Below are positions 15,258 through 24,459 of a DNA stretch of 64,000 nt, piece by piece. The stretch comes from an uncultured Bacteroidales bacterium. GTDB taxonomy: Bacteria; Bacteroidota; Bacteroidia; Bacteroidales; UBA932. Positions within the stretch are counted from its first letter, which is position 1, and the number at the start of each line of letters is the position of its first letter. The notes under the pieces are model-generated. The model had not been told where the DNA came from. It saw nothing but the letters and a program-made list of their open reading frames with translations, and ran no database searches. Both the position numbers and the translations under genes were made by a program. The stretch is from positions 23,291-87,290 of the forward strand of contig CASGDV010000075.1 in assembly GCA_949300335.1 (NCBI GenBank), in the 5' to 3' direction.

Positions 15258-15929
15258 ATGAAGACTATAGTTGTTACGGGAGGTATAGGAAGCGGCAAGA
15301 GTCTGGCCTGCAGGTTTCTATCTGAAATGGGAGTTTGTTCGGTCTATGATGCGGACTCGCGTGTAAAGGGGCTGTACGTCTCGCACCCGGAAATTCTCGA
15401 CAGGATTGAAAGCGAATTCGGTTGTTCATTCCGGAATGCTGACGGTGCATTCAACCCTTCCCTTATGGCAGAATTGCTATTCAGGTCTCCGGAGAAACTC
15501 GAATTTGTAGAATCGGTCGTATTTCCAGCCTTGGATGATGATTACCGGGTTTTTCTGGAGAATTGCAACCGTCATTGCCGGAGAACTTCCGGACTGGGTT
15601 CATATGTTGTCTTTGAGTCAGCAACGATATTGGAAAAACGGCAGTTCGAAACTTTTGGAGATATCGTCCTGCTGGTGGATGCCCCGTATTGTATCCGTCT
15701 GACAAGAGCCATGCGCAGGGATGGAAAAGACGAGACTTCGGTAAGGCTGAGGATGGACAACCAGAAAGTGATGAATGCCTTTTCTGACGGAAGCATATAC
15801 AGCTATCCTGAAGGCAGTGTTTTCGCGCGTGCTGCTGCAAAGGTCAATGCTGTGATTGACAATTCCTCGTCGGAACAGCATTTGAGGGAGCAGCTCGTGA
15901 TTGCATTGGAAAATTTGAAATTGATTTAA
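15258..15929 (+). CDS. coaE: Dephospho-CoA kinase
   Basis: 223-residue CoaE, which phosphorylates the 3'-hydroxyl of dephospho-CoA in the last step of coenzyme A synthesis. P-loop GGIGSGKSLACRFL at residues 8-21, the DADSRVKGLY segment, LVDAPYCIRLTRAMRRDGKDETSVRLRMDNQ lid region, and a C-terminal DNSSSEQHLREQL typical of the family. Slightly longer than the usual 200 residues because of an insert around the HCRRTSG segment. Twelve bases separate it from the DUF5606 gene. Confidence 0.93.
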   Translation: MKTIVVTGGIGSGKSLACRFLSEMGVCSVYDADSRVKGLYVSHPEILDRIESEFGCSFRNADGAFNPSLMAELLFRSPEKLEFVESVVFPALDDDYRVFLENCNRHCRRTSGLGSYVVFESATILEKRQFETFGDIVLLVDAPYCIRLTRAMRRDGKDETSVRLRMDNQKVMNAFSDGSIYSYPEGSVFARAAAKVNAVIDNSSSEQHLREQLVIALENLKLI

Positions 15930-15941
15930 AATATTGATATT

Positions 15942-16370
15942 ATGAGCGAAAATAAAACAGATTTGTCAAAGATTTTGTCGGTGTCCGGTCAGAGCGGACT
16001 TTTCCTTTATCTGGCTCAATCCAGAACCGGAGCTGTTGTAGAATCCCTTGTGGATAAGAAGAGAAGTTCATTCGGCTTGACCAGCAAGATAACTACTCTG
16101 GCAGACATTTCGATTTATGCCGGGGACGGGGAAGTTAAACTTCAGGATGTCTTTCTGAAACTGAAGGAGGTTCTTGGAGATGCCGATGCACCGTCATCCA
16201 AGTCTAATCCTGATGAACTCAAGAAACTGTTCGAAAAAGCCTTGCCGGACTATGACAGGGATAGATTCTATGTTTCCCACATGAAGAAGGTCGTGGACTG
16301 GTATAACGTGCTGAAAAACCATGCTTCTCTGGATTTTGTCAATCCTGAAGAAGCTGCATCTGAGGAATAG
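15942..16370 (+). CDS. DUF5606 domain protein
   Basis: 142-residue cytoplasmic protein of the Bacteroidota-specific DUF5606 family. The N-terminal half is diagnostic: KILSVSGQSGLFLYLAQSRTGAVVESL and KRSSFGLTSKITTLADISIY; the C-terminal half is helical (DPDELKKLFEKALPDYDRDRFY-like) and likely binds a partner. No catalytic motif. Function unknown. Located between coaE and rimO with very short gaps (12 and 6 bases), so it is almost certainly co-transcribed with them. Confidence 0.85.
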   Translation: MSENKTDLSKILSVSGQSGLFLYLAQSRTGAVVESLVDKKRSSFGLTSKITTLADISIYAGDGEVKLQDVFLKLKEVLGDADAPSSKSNPDELKKLFEKALPDYDRDRFYVSHMKKVVDWYNVLKNHASLDFVNPEEAASEE

Positions 16371-16376
16371 TACCTG

Positions 16377-17681
16377 ATGAAAAGGACTTTACAGGTTATA
16401 ACCATGGGATGCTCCAAGAATCAGGTCGATTCGGAGCATCTGCTTTATCCGTTGAGTTCCGTTTATGAACCGGTTTCTCCATCGGACAGGACCTCTGATG
16501 TCGTTCTGATCAATACTTGCGGATTCATCGGTGATGCCAAGGAAGAGTCTATACAGATGATTCTGGAAACCGTAGAGCGTAAAAAAAGGGGAGATGTCGG
16601 TAAAATAGTGGTTTTCGGTTGTCTGTCCGAGAGGTATGCAAGTGAAATGCCGGAACTTGTACCTGAGGTGGACGCATGGTTCGGTGCCAGGAATTTCGAA
16701 CCGTTGCTGGATTATATGGGAGTCGGCAGGGATTTGCGGAATGCCAACCGCCGGATTCTGACAAATGCTCCTCATTATGCGTTCCTGAAAATTTCCGAAG
16801 GGTGCGACAGGAGATGTTCCTATTGTGCGATTCCTTTCATCAGGGGCAGACATCGTTCAGTACCGATGGAAGATTTGGTGGAAGAAGCCGGATTCCTAGC
16901 CTCCAAGGGAGTTAAGGAATTGATAGTCATAGCTCAGGATACGACATATTATGGTCTGGACCTGTATGGCAGAAGGGCCTTGGCCGAACTTCTCGGCAAA
17001 TTGTCCGATGTGGAGGGAATAGAATGGATAAGGATACATTATTCGTATCCTGCAGATTTTCCCGATGATGTACTCGATGTCATGGCCGGCAATCCGAAGG
17101 TATGCAGATACATGGATATTCCGCTTCAGCATATATCGGACAATGTACTTGACAATATGCACCGCCATGTGGACGGGGCGTGGACCAGGGCGCTTATTTC
17201 CAGAATGAGGGAACGAGTGCCGGGCGTAGTTTTGAGAACGACCATGATTGTCGGACATCCTGGAGAAGGAAGAAAGGAGTTCAATGAGTTGCTGAAATTC
17301 GTGAAGGAAGCAAGGTTTGAGAGACTCGGTGCCTTCAAGTATTCGGAAGAGGAAGGTACATATGGTGCCGGGCATTTCAGGGACAGCGCTTCCTCCAGAA
17401 CGAAGCAGTCAAGGCTGGACAGACTGATGGAAGTCCAGAAGGAAATATCCCTTGATTTCAATCTCTCGAGAGTAGGCAGCAAAGAAAAGGTTATTGTAGA
17501 TTCCGTTTCCGATGATATCCTGGTCTGCAGAAGCGAATTTGAAAGTCCTGATGTCGATGGCGAGATTCTTGTTAGATACGATGTCGGTTCGGTGGAGAAT
17601 CCGGAGTCTCTTGTGGGCACTTTCCTGACTGTCAGGATAACCGGTGCCGATGACTATGACCTGATTGCCGAACTTGTTTGA
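16377..17681 (+). CDS. rimO: Ribosomal protein S12 methylthiotransferase RimO
   Basis: 434-residue radical-SAM methylthiotransferase that adds a methylthio group to an Asp of ribosomal protein S12. N-terminal UPF0004 domain with three cysteines for one [4Fe-4S] cluster (TMGCSKNQVDSE, INTCGFI, FGCLSER), then the radical-SAM CxxxCxxC motif (EGCDRRCSYCAIPFIRG, about residues 142-158), and a C-terminal TRAM domain (from about residue 370, VDSVSDDILVCRSEFESPDVDGEILV). RimO rather than MiaB because of the length and the GxxRS/HYSYPxxFPDDV features. Six bases after the DUF5606 gene. Confidence 0.95.
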   Translation: MKRTLQVITMGCSKNQVDSEHLLYPLSSVYEPVSPSDRTSDVVLINTCGFIGDAKEESIQMILETVERKKRGDVGKIVVFGCLSERYASEMPELVPEVDAWFGARNFEPLLDYMGVGRDLRNANRRILTNAPHYAFLKISEGCDRRCSYCAIPFIRGRHRSVPMEDLVEEAGFLASKGVKELIVIAQDTTYYGLDLYGRRALAELLGKLSDVEGIEWIRIHYSYPADFPDDVLDVMAGNPKVCRYMDIPLQHISDNVLDNMHRHVDGAWTRALISRMRERVPGVVLRTTMIVGHPGEGRKEFNELLKFVKEARFERLGAFKYSEEEGTYGAGHFRDSASSRTKQSRLDRLMEVQKEISLDFNLSRVGSKEKVIVDSVSDDILVCRSEFESPDVDGEILVRYDVGSVENPESLVGTFLTVRITGADDYDLIAELV

Positions 17682-17707
17682 TAATCATGTAAAAAATCCA
17701 GCTGGTC

Positions 17708-18649
17708 ATGAAAAATTCAATATCATTTCTTTTTCCGGTTACGGCAGCCGTTGCCGTTCTGTCATGCATTGCATCTTGCAGTCCCATAGCATATACAATG
17801 CGACTTGATCTGAAAACTCCCTCGAAGTCTGGAATCGAACTGGGGGGAAAATCAGTCGCCGTAGTATATAACGATAATGGAAACAGCTTTGATTCACTGT
17901 TTATTGCATCGGTTTCCGAGGGATTTGCCGAACAGTTGGAAAAGGAATATTTTTCTGACCGAAGAGCGATAGGAATCTTTAAGACTGACGGGGAAGCGGA
18001 TTACGTATCAAAAGACAGTCTCGTGAATATTCTGGTCGATACAGGATCAGATGTAGTCTTTTATTATGATTCTCCTGTATTTGACGAAATGACGCTTACG
18101 TCTCCTTCTAAACTTGCAAATCCGTCATCATCGGATTCATCCTATGTCTCTGCATTGACCATTCCTTTCTCTGTGAAACTTTATGTATATGATTCGATGG
18201 ACAAGGCCGACGAGATGAGGGAGTTTTCTGGCAGCAGCACTTGCATTTCGTATGCTTATTCGGATGGAGAAGAGCTTGAATCCGTGTTGAAGGATCGCGC
18301 AAAGATTTCGGTTTTCGAGCCGGGAAAAGCTGTAGGAAAGAAGTCAGCATATCAGTTCCTTCCGGTCTGGAAAGATTCTTCCATAACAATAATTTATTAT
18401 GACGGGATGGATGCAAATCCATGGATAAATGCATTGCTGGCAGCAACGGATTACCGTTGGAAAGATGCTTTGGATATATGGATGGAACTTGCCGGGACTA
18501 AAAATCTTCAGAAACGCTCGTGTGCCCAGTACAATATTGCCGTAGCATGTTATATGCTTGGGCAAAAAGAACTTGCTTCAGAGTGGCTTGACAGGTCGGA
18601 TGCTGATTTTCCTTTATCCGTATCATCAAATCTGAGAAAATTGTTGTAA
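17708..18649 (+). CDS. DUF6340 family lipoprotein
   Basis: 313-residue predicted lipoprotein, with signal VTAAVAVLSCIASC ending in a lipobox-like Cys, then SPIAYTMRLDLKTPSKSGIELGGKSVAVVYND, the characteristic start of the DUF6340 family. The C-terminal 70 residues (NPWINALLAATDYRWKDALDIWMELA, CAQYNIAVACYMLGQKELASEWLDR) look like one or two TPR-like helical hairpins. Probably an outer-membrane or periplasmic scaffold; function unknown. Last gene of the nusB-rimO run, 26 bases after rimO. Confidence 0.75.
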   Translation: MKNSISFLFPVTAAVAVLSCIASCSPIAYTMRLDLKTPSKSGIELGGKSVAVVYNDNGNSFDSLFIASVSEGFAEQLEKEYFSDRRAIGIFKTDGEADYVSKDSLVNILVDTGSDVVFYYDSPVFDEMTLTSPSKLANPSSSDSSYVSALTIPFSVKLYVYDSMDKADEMREFSGSSTCISYAYSDGEELESVLKDRAKISVFEPGKAVGKKSAYQFLPVWKDSSITIIYYDGMDANPWINALLAATDYRWKDALDIWMELAGTKNLQKRSCAQYNIAVACYMLGQKELASEWLDRSDADFPLSVSSNLRKLL

Positions 18650-18713
18650 TTTCAAAACACTTTCGGTTTTTTTCGATTTATTTCGATTTTGCTTTCAAAA
18701 TGAAAATAATTAT

Positions 18714-18721
18714 TATCTTTG
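18714..18721 (+). promoter_or_regulatory. -7 box (TATCTTTG) of the glpABC operon
   Basis: Exact TAnnTTTG 28 bases before the glpA ATG. A TTTG at 18688-18691 lies 22 bases upstream, slightly long for a -33 element. Confidence 0.5.
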
Positions 18722-18749
18722 TATTTCGAAGGAAAAACAATACAAAGAT

Positions 18750-20372
18750 ATGGACAAGTTCAATTCCAGCGACGATTTCGATGTCATCATTGTCGGCGGG
18801 GGAGTGACCGGTGCAGGCACGGCCCGTGATTGTGCGATGAGGGGACTGAGAGTTCTCCTTGTCGAAAGGTTGGACATTGCGACGGGAGCAACAGGCAGAA
18901 ATCACGGATTGTTGCATAGCGGTGCGAGATATGCCGTTACCGACAAGGAGTCCGCCGAAGAGTGTATCAAGGAAAACATGATCTTGAGGAAAATTGCGAG
19001 ACATTGTGTCGAAGAGACAGGTGGCTTGTTCATTTCCCTTCCTGAAGATGATCTTTCGTATCAGAAAAAATTTGTTGATGCTTGCCTTGCAGCCGGAATC
19101 AAAGCCGAAGTAATAGATCCGGAAGAAGCCAGACGGCTCGAACCGTCTGTCAACCCGTTATTGACAGGTGCCGTTAAGGTTCCTGACGGTTCCGTGGATC
19201 CGTTCCGCCTTACTTCTGCCAACGTAATGGATGCAAAATCCATGGGAGCGAAGATTTTGGTATACAGTGAACTTGTGGATTTTATCGTGGATAAGGACAG
19301 GGTATGCGGCATACGGGTATACAATCATGTTACAAAGGCCTATGAAGAGTATCATGCTCCGATTACAGTGAATGCTGCAGGTATCTGGGGACACGGAATT
19401 GCCATGAAGGCAGGAATAAAGATAAACATGTTTCCGGCAAAAGGTTCTCTGCTGGTTTTCGGCCACAGAGTGAACAATGTTGTCCTGAACAGATGCAGGA
19501 AACCGGCAAATGCAGATATTCTTGTACCTGGTGATACCATATGCGTAATCGGTACTACGTCGAGCCGTATTCCGTATGACGAGATAGACAATATGTATGT
19601 GACACCTGATGAAGTGGATCTTTTGTTGTCTGAAGGCGAAAAATTGTCACCGCTGCTTTCATCTACAAGGATACTGCGCGCCTATGCGGGTGTACGCCCG
19701 CTGGTTGCTTCCGATGACGATCCTTCCGGAAGAAATATCAGCAGGGGAATAGTTCTGTTCGATCATGAGTCGAGGGACGGCATGAAGGGACTGATTACCA
19801 TTACCGGAGGAAAACTGATGACTTACAGACTGATGGCGGAGTGGACTGCTGATCTTGTTTGCAAAAAACTCGGGGTGGACAAAAAGTGTCGGACCATGGA
19901 CGTTCCTCTGCCTGGTTCGAAGGCTGAAAGTGTCGAGGAAATTTCAAGAAAAACATGGGTCAAGCCGACTTCCGGACAGAAAGCAACGGCAGGAAGACAC
20001 GGAGACATGGTTTCCAGAATCCGTCAGGACAATGAGTATGATTCAAGTCTTGTATGTGAGTGTGAGGAAGTGACTGTAGGAGAAGTCGAATATGCTTTCA
20101 ATGAACTTGATGTACATAATCTGGTGGACCTGAGGAGAAGAACAAGAGTTGGAATGGGAACCTGTCAGGGGGAATTGTGTGCATGCAGGGTAGCCGGAAT
20201 GATGGCTCAGGCGCATGCCTGTTCACGTAAGGCCAAGGAGAATCTCAAGTCATTCCTTAATGAAAGATGGAAAGGAATGTATCCTGTGGCATGGGGGGAT
20301 ACATTGAGGGAAAATGAATACTCTCAGTGGGTATATTCGGGGGTCTGCGGTCTTGAAACAAAGGAGGATTGA
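18750..20372 (+). CDS. glpA: Anaerobic glycerol-3-phosphate dehydrogenase subunit A
   Basis: 540-residue flavoprotein that oxidises sn-glycerol-3-phosphate to dihydroxyacetone phosphate in the anaerobic GlpABC complex. FAD-binding DVIIVGGGVTGAGTARDCAMRG at the N terminus, the DAO-type core (GATGRNHGLLHSGARYAV), and a C-terminal BFD-like [2Fe-2S] domain with Cys spacing CxC...CQGELCAC (LVCECEEVTVGEVEYAF, then GMGTCQGELCACRVAGM, about residues 434-480). That C-terminal domain separates GlpA from aerobic GlpD. The stop overlaps the glpB leader, which carries an AGGAGG sequence. Confidence 0.95.
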   Translation: MDKFNSSDDFDVIIVGGGVTGAGTARDCAMRGLRVLLVERLDIATGATGRNHGLLHSGARYAVTDKESAEECIKENMILRKIARHCVEETGGLFISLPEDDLSYQKKFVDACLAAGIKAEVIDPEEARRLEPSVNPLLTGAVKVPDGSVDPFRLTSANVMDAKSMGAKILVYSELVDFIVDKDRVCGIRVYNHVTKAYEEYHAPITVNAAGIWGHGIAMKAGIKINMFPAKGSLLVFGHRVNNVVLNRCRKPANADILVPGDTICVIGTTSSRIPYDEIDNMYVTPDEVDLLLSEGEKLSPLLSSTRILRAYAGVRPLVASDDDPSGRNISRGIVLFDHESRDGMKGLITITGGKLMTYRLMAEWTADLVCKKLGVDKKCRTMDVPLPGSKAESVEEISRKTWVKPTSGQKATAGRHGDMVSRIRQDNEYDSSLVCECEEVTVGEVEYAFNELDVHNLVDLRRRTRVGMGTCQGELCACRVAGMMAQAHACSRKAKENLKSFLNERWKGMYPVAWGDTLRENEYSQWVYSGVCGLETKED

Positions 20373-20374
20373 AT

Positions 20375-21631
20375 ATGAAATATGATGTTCTTATTGCCGG
20401 CGGAGGTTTGTCCGGCTTGACAGCTGGAATCCGTCTCCAGAAAGAGGGAATGAAATGCGCAATTGTTTCCTCCGGTCAAAATGCGATGCATTTTTCCTCT
20501 GGCTCGTTCGATATTCTCAACAGGATGCCTGACGGCAGGATGGTGTCCGGACCGGCTTCAGAAATTGATAATCTGCCTGCATATCATCCTTATCGCATTA
20601 TAGGCAAAGACAATACTGTAAGGCTATTCAATGAAATCAAGCCTTTTTTCGCCGGGTGCGGAATCGGCCTTACCGGATCTGTGGAGAAGAATTCATACCG
20701 ACTTACTCCTACAGGGGATTTCAGACCGACCGGACTTGCATTGGATGATTTCGTACTTCTTGAAACGAAAAACGGGTCATGTTCACGTAAGGTGATGATT
20801 GTTAATATTTTCGGGTATCTGGATTTCAATACGAAGTTTATTGCCGATGCGCTGGAACGGAATGGCATGGAGTGTGGGATATGTTCTGTAAGGCTGGAAG
20901 AGATTGAACGGTTACGGAAGAATCCGAGCGAAATGCGTTCAACCAATATTTCAAGGGTTCTGGATGACGACGGAATATGCGGTAAATTTGCCGACGAGGT
21001 GAACAAGTTGTTGAAAGACGAGGAATGCGTTGTACTTCCAGCCGTTTTCGGGCTGAAGAATCCAGGGATAGTTGATGTTTTGAGGGACAAGGTGAAAGCA
21101 AAGGTGCATTTTGTTGCCACTATGCCTCCGTCAGTTCCCGGTATAAGGACCCAGATGAGGTTGAAACATGTTTTTGAGGAAGCCGGCGGGCGGATGTTCA
21201 ACGGTGATACTATTGTTTCTGCAAAATGTTCGGGCCACAGGGTCGAGAGTGTTTTTACCGGTAATTTCGGAGATATGGAGCTCAAAGCTGACAATTATAT
21301 CCTCGCTACGGGAAGCTTCTTCAGCAAAGGGCTGGTTTCGACTCCCGATTCCATTTACGAACCTTTGTTCGGAATCGATCTGCTGTGCGGAGAAAGCCGT
21401 GCGGAATGGAATAATCTGCAGTTCTTTTCGAAACAGAATTATATAGGATACGGCGCTTCCGTAACAGGTAATCTCCAGGCATTGAAAAACGGGGAGGCGT
21501 TCGACAATCTGTATGTTATCGGTTCCGTTCTTGGCGGTGCCAATACTTTGTATGAAGGATGCGGAGCCGGCGTAGCCATTGTAACGGCTATGAGGGTCGC
21601 TGAAATAATTGCTGAAAAACAGGGGGAATAG
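20375..21631 (+). CDS. glpB: Anaerobic glycerol-3-phosphate dehydrogenase subunit B
   Basis: 418-residue flavoprotein subunit GlpB. FAD Rossmann motif YDVLIAGGGLSGLTAGIRLQ at the N terminus and a C-terminal FAD contact (DNLYVIGSVLGGANTLYEGCGAGVAIVTA). ATG at 20375 is chosen because AGGAGG stands 7 bases ahead of it inside the end of glpA; an upstream in-frame TTG is a weaker choice. It works with GlpA and membrane-associated GlpC to pass electrons to menaquinone. Two bases separate it from glpC. Confidence 0.93.
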   Translation: MKYDVLIAGGGLSGLTAGIRLQKEGMKCAIVSSGQNAMHFSSGSFDILNRMPDGRMVSGPASEIDNLPAYHPYRIIGKDNTVRLFNEIKPFFAGCGIGLTGSVEKNSYRLTPTGDFRPTGLALDDFVLLETKNGSCSRKVMIVNIFGYLDFNTKFIADALERNGMECGICSVRLEEIERLRKNPSEMRSTNISRVLDDDGICGKFADEVNKLLKDEECVVLPAVFGLKNPGIVDVLRDKVKAKVHFVATMPPSVPGIRTQMRLKHVFEEAGGRMFNGDTIVSAKCSGHRVESVFTGNFGDMELKADNYILATGSFFSKGLVSTPDSIYEPLFGIDLLCGESRAEWNNLQFFSKQNYIGYGASVTGNLQALKNGEAFDNLYVIGSVLGGANTLYEGCGAGVAIVTAMRVAEIIAEKQGE

Positions 21632-21633
21632 AT

Positions 21634-22878
21634 ATGAATGTCCAGGGTAGCATAAGTGAAAATAATTTCGAACAGTGCATCAAATGTACAATCTGTACTG
21701 TTTACTGTCCGGTAGTTCCAGTCAATCCTTTATATCCGGGACCGAAACAGGCCGGTCCTGACGGAGAGCGTCTTCGTCTCAAGAAAGGTTTTTATTTCGA
21801 TGATACTCTCAAGTATTGTCTGAATTGCAAGCGTTGTGAGGTTGCGTGCCCGTCAGGAGTACGCATCGGTGACATAATACAGCTTGCAAGAATCAGATAT
21901 GGACGTAAATCACCAAAGATTCGTGACATGATGCTTGCAAGTACTGATCTTATGGGTACAGCTGCAACAATCGTCGCTCCCGTTGTGAACGGTGTACTCG
22001 CAGTCAAGCCCGTCAAGACTGTCATGGATTGCGTGTTGAAGATTGACCACAGGAGGACTTTCCCGAAGTATTCCTCTGGTACGTTTGAAAACTGGTTCAA
22101 AAAGAATGCCTGCAAGATACAGGACAGGTACGGGAGATTTGTCAGCTATTTCCATGGCTGTTATGCAAATTACAATTATCCGCAGCTCGGTAAGGATTTC
22201 GTGGCAGTGATGAATGCCATAGGTTACGGAGTCAGACTTCTTGATAAGGAAAAGTGTTGCGGAGTTGCCATGATTTCCAATGGCATGATAAAGTCTGCGA
22301 AGAAAAATGCGGAAAAGAATCTATCCAGCATAAGGAAGGCTGTAGGCGAGGATATGCGCGTGCTTTCAACATCTTCCACATGTACTTTTACGATAAGGGA
22401 CGAATATCCTCATCTGCTCAAGATAGAGAACGGGGATGTCAGGGATTCCATGGAACTCGCAACGAGGTTTATCTATGAGCAGGTGGATAAGGGCAATGTG
22501 AGACTTGCGTTCAGGAAAGATTACAAGGCTTCGGTAGCATATCATACTCCTTGCCATATGGAAAAGCTTGGATGGTCGGTGTTCTCTATAGAACTTTTGA
22601 AAATGATTCCGGGAGTGAAACTCACAGTACTGGACAGCAACTGTTGCGGAATAGCCGGAACATATGGATTCAAGAAGGAAAACTATGAGACTTCACAAGC
22701 TATAGGCAAACCTCTTTTTGATCAGATCAGGAATGTGAATCCGGATTTTGTCGCATGTGATTGTGAAACATGCAAATGGCAGATAGAGATGTCTACGGGC
22801 TATACAGTGAAGAATCCTGTTTCAATCCTTGCCGAAGCTTTGGACATGGAAGCCACCATTGCTTTGAATAAAAAATAG
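21634..22878 (+). CDS. glpC: Anaerobic glycerol-3-phosphate dehydrogenase subunit C
   Basis: 414-residue iron-sulfur subunit. Two ferredoxin-type cluster motifs (CIKCTICTVYCPV and CLNCKRCEVACPSG, within the first 75 residues) are followed by two CCG (cysteine-rich) domains of the HdrB/GlpC kind: FHGCYANYN with KCCGVAMISNG, and HTPCHMEKLG with SNCCGIAGTYG and CETCKW. It links GlpAB to the membrane quinone pool. No glycerol kinase, facilitator or GlpT gene is adjacent. The stop codon TAG (22876-22878) lies inside the 3' strand of the terminal helix of the RNase P RNA gene on the other strand. Confidence 0.94.
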   Translation: MNVQGSISENNFEQCIKCTICTVYCPVVPVNPLYPGPKQAGPDGERLRLKKGFYFDDTLKYCLNCKRCEVACPSGVRIGDIIQLARIRYGRKSPKIRDMMLASTDLMGTAATIVAPVVNGVLAVKPVKTVMDCVLKIDHRRTFPKYSSGTFENWFKKNACKIQDRYGRFVSYFHGCYANYNYPQLGKDFVAVMNAIGYGVRLLDKEKCCGVAMISNGMIKSAKKNAEKNLSSIRKAVGEDMRVLSTSSTCTFTIRDEYPHLLKIENGDVRDSMELATRFIYEQVDKGNVRLAFRKDYKASVAYHTPCHMEKLGWSVFSIELLKMIPGVKLTVLDSNCCGIAGTYGFKKENYETSQAIGKPLFDQIRNVNPDFVACDCETCKWQIEMSTGYTVKNPVSILAEALDMEATIALNKK

Positions 22879-23185
22879 GCGGGGCCGTAAGCCGGTTTCT
22901 GTTTTTGAATCCGTCATTTATCTTCGCAACCTACCCCCTGACATCGGGCGGGCAACCCTTGATTGTCAGTATATTTGGTCTTGCAGGCCCCGGGGCAGTA
23001 CCCGCAGTACGTCGCCGTACCGTGTCGTGAGCTCTTACCTCGCGTTTTCACCCTTGCATACGAGATGCGGTAATTTTCTGTTACTGTACCCGAAAGATTA
23101 CTCCCTCCTGCGCTTTCCGCAGCGAGGCGCCCTTTCCTGTCCGGACTTTCCTCTGCATGTGCAGCGACGGATCGTCCCGCCTATT
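22872..23185 (-). ncRNA. rnpB: RNase P RNA (bacterial class A)
   Basis: RNA subunit of ribonuclease P, which matures tRNA 5' ends. On the minus strand the diagnostic segments are GAGGAAAGTCCGGAC near the 5' end (P4/CR-I) and ACAGAAACCGGCTTACGG near the 3' end (CR-V/P4'), joined by typical conserved pieces (GGGTGAAAACGCGAGGTAAGAG and GGGTAGGTTGCGAAGA segments). P1 is formed by ATAGGCGGG at the 5' end and CCCGCCTAT at the 3' end, directly followed by a run of U. Length about 314 nt is normal. The 5' end is only 11 bases after the stop codon of the flavin reductase gene, and no strong promoter box lies in that gap. The 3' end overlaps the glpC stop codon. Confidence 0.93.
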
Positions 23186-23196
23186 GTCAATATCGT

Positions 23197-24453
23197 CTAC
23201 AGGTATCCCAATTTCTTTTCTCTCCTGTTGTTTCTCCTGTTTGTCTTCTGAACCGACCTGATTAGGAACGGAGTAATATCCTTGCAGGTCTTGTGACAAG
23301 CCATTTCAAGCGAATACATCCTTCCGATGCAGAAATTAGAGTGTTCGCATCTGCTGCAGTGCGTTTCATCAGCCTTCATCTTGTTTACGAAATCAGTGTC
23401 TTCAAGAACGGCCCTTCCCATTTGCAGCATTTCGAATCCGCTGTCGATGACCTTGTCTGCATCCTTGCGGCACGTCACTCCTCCGACATATACAAGCGGC
23501 ATGTCGGGCAGGGCTTTCCTGAATTTGAGTGCATCTTCGAGGAAATAAAGTCTCTTGAATGGTACAGTCGGAGAGACTATCTTTCCGCCGAGAAGGACGC
23601 CCAGCTTGAGCCACCATTGTTTCAGAGGCATATAATGTATTATCGGATATACCGGGAATTCGCCTCTCATCACATACATCGGCGCCCTGCTTACGAATCC
23701 TCCGGAAAGGACCAGTGCATCGGCACCGCATTTCTGTAGTTCTCTGGCAACTGTAATGCAGTCATCCACCTCAAGACCTCCCTTGAATCCGTCTCTGGTA
23801 TTAATCTTAACGAATACCGCTACTTTGCCTGCAGCAGCCTCCATTACTTCCTTCATGCATTCCTTCATGAATCTCATCCTGTTCTCAAGAGAGCCTCCGT
23901 ATTCATCTTTCCTGTGGTTCGTATAAGGAGAAAGGAACTGGGATATCAGGTATCCGTGTCCGGCATGGATTTCGACTGCGTCGAATCCAGATGCGATGGC
24001 AAGCCTTACGGCATTGCCGTAAGCCACGGTGACTTCCTTTATCTCAGACCTTGTCATCCCGTGTACGAATGTAGGGGAGTACAGATTGAAGCCGTTGCTC
24101 GCACCGAAAGGCGTACATCCGCATATTTTCCTGTGGGACATGTTTCCGCAATGTCCGAGCTGTATGGATGCCTTGGCTCCTTCGGAATGGATGGCATCAG
24201 TGAGTTTGCGTAGTTCCGGCACGATTTCCTCGCGCATCCACAACTGCCTTTCAAATGAAAGGCCGCTCCTGCAAACGGCCGCATATGCGACAGTAGTCAT
24301 TCCTATGCCGCCTCTTGCAACTGCGGTATGGTAATCGAATAATGATTGAGATGGAGAATTCCCCGGGCACATTCCTTCAAATGCCGCAGACCTGATTGTT
24401 CTGTTTCTGAGTTCAACAGGTCCTATTTTAAATGGTGTAAACAGATCGCTCAT
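23197..24453 (-). CDS. Old-yellow-enzyme-family NADH:flavin oxidoreductase (ene-reductase; candidate steroid/bile-acid delta4 reductase)
   Basis: 418-residue FMN enzyme with a TIM barrel of the OYE / BaiCD / 2,4-dienoyl-CoA reductase family. Visible: N-terminal FKIGPVELRNRTIRSAAFEGM, the active-site HAGHGYL (His163, His166, Tyr168), LSPYTNHRKDEYGGSLENRMRF, and C-terminal FMN-phosphate segment MLQMGRAVLED. A cysteine cluster CSRCEHSNFCIGRMYSLEMAC (about residues 371-391) fits a [4Fe-4S] site, yet the FAD/NAD(P) domain of the long BaiCD-type enzymes is absent. It is 6 bases after a steroid-5-alpha-reductase-like gene, so the pair probably acts on one 3-oxo-delta4 substrate. Family assignment is firm; steroid substrate is inference. 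The stop is 11 bases before rnpB. Confidence 0.85.
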   Translation of the reverse strand: MSDLFTPFKIGPVELRNRTIRSAAFEGMCPGNSPSQSLFDYHTAVARGGIGMTTVAYAAVCRSGLSFERQLWMREEIVPELRKLTDAIHSEGAKASIQLGHCGNMSHRKICGCTPFGASNGFNLYSPTFVHGMTRSEIKEVTVAYGNAVRLAIASGFDAVEIHAGHGYLISQFLSPYTNHRKDEYGGSLENRMRFMKECMKEVMEAAAGKVAVFVKINTRDGFKGGLEVDDCITVARELQKCGADALVLSGGFVSRAPMYVMRGEFPVYPIIHYMPLKQWWLKLGVLLGGKIVSPTVPFKRLYFLEDALKFRKALPDMPLVYVGGVTCRKDADKVIDSGFEMLQMGRAVLEDTDFVNKMKADETHCSRCEHSNFCIGRMYSLEMACHKTCKDITPFLIRSVQKTNRRNNRREKKLGYL

Positions 24454-24459
24454 GATATA

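Noticed and set aside
20590-21294. 234-codon open frame opposite glpB
   Set aside because: Shadow of glpB; Ser/Pro-rich antisense translation without any motif.
21634-22878. glpC as part of the Hdr-like system
   Set aside because: It shares the CCG domains, but it is contiguous with glpA and glpB, 29 kb from the Hdr operon, and fits the glycerol-3-phosphate dehydrogenase fully.
22879-23196. A short protein gene between glpC and the reductase gene
   Set aside because: The open frame at 23027-23251 is explained by the RNase P RNA on the other strand, whose conserved segments cover this stretch.
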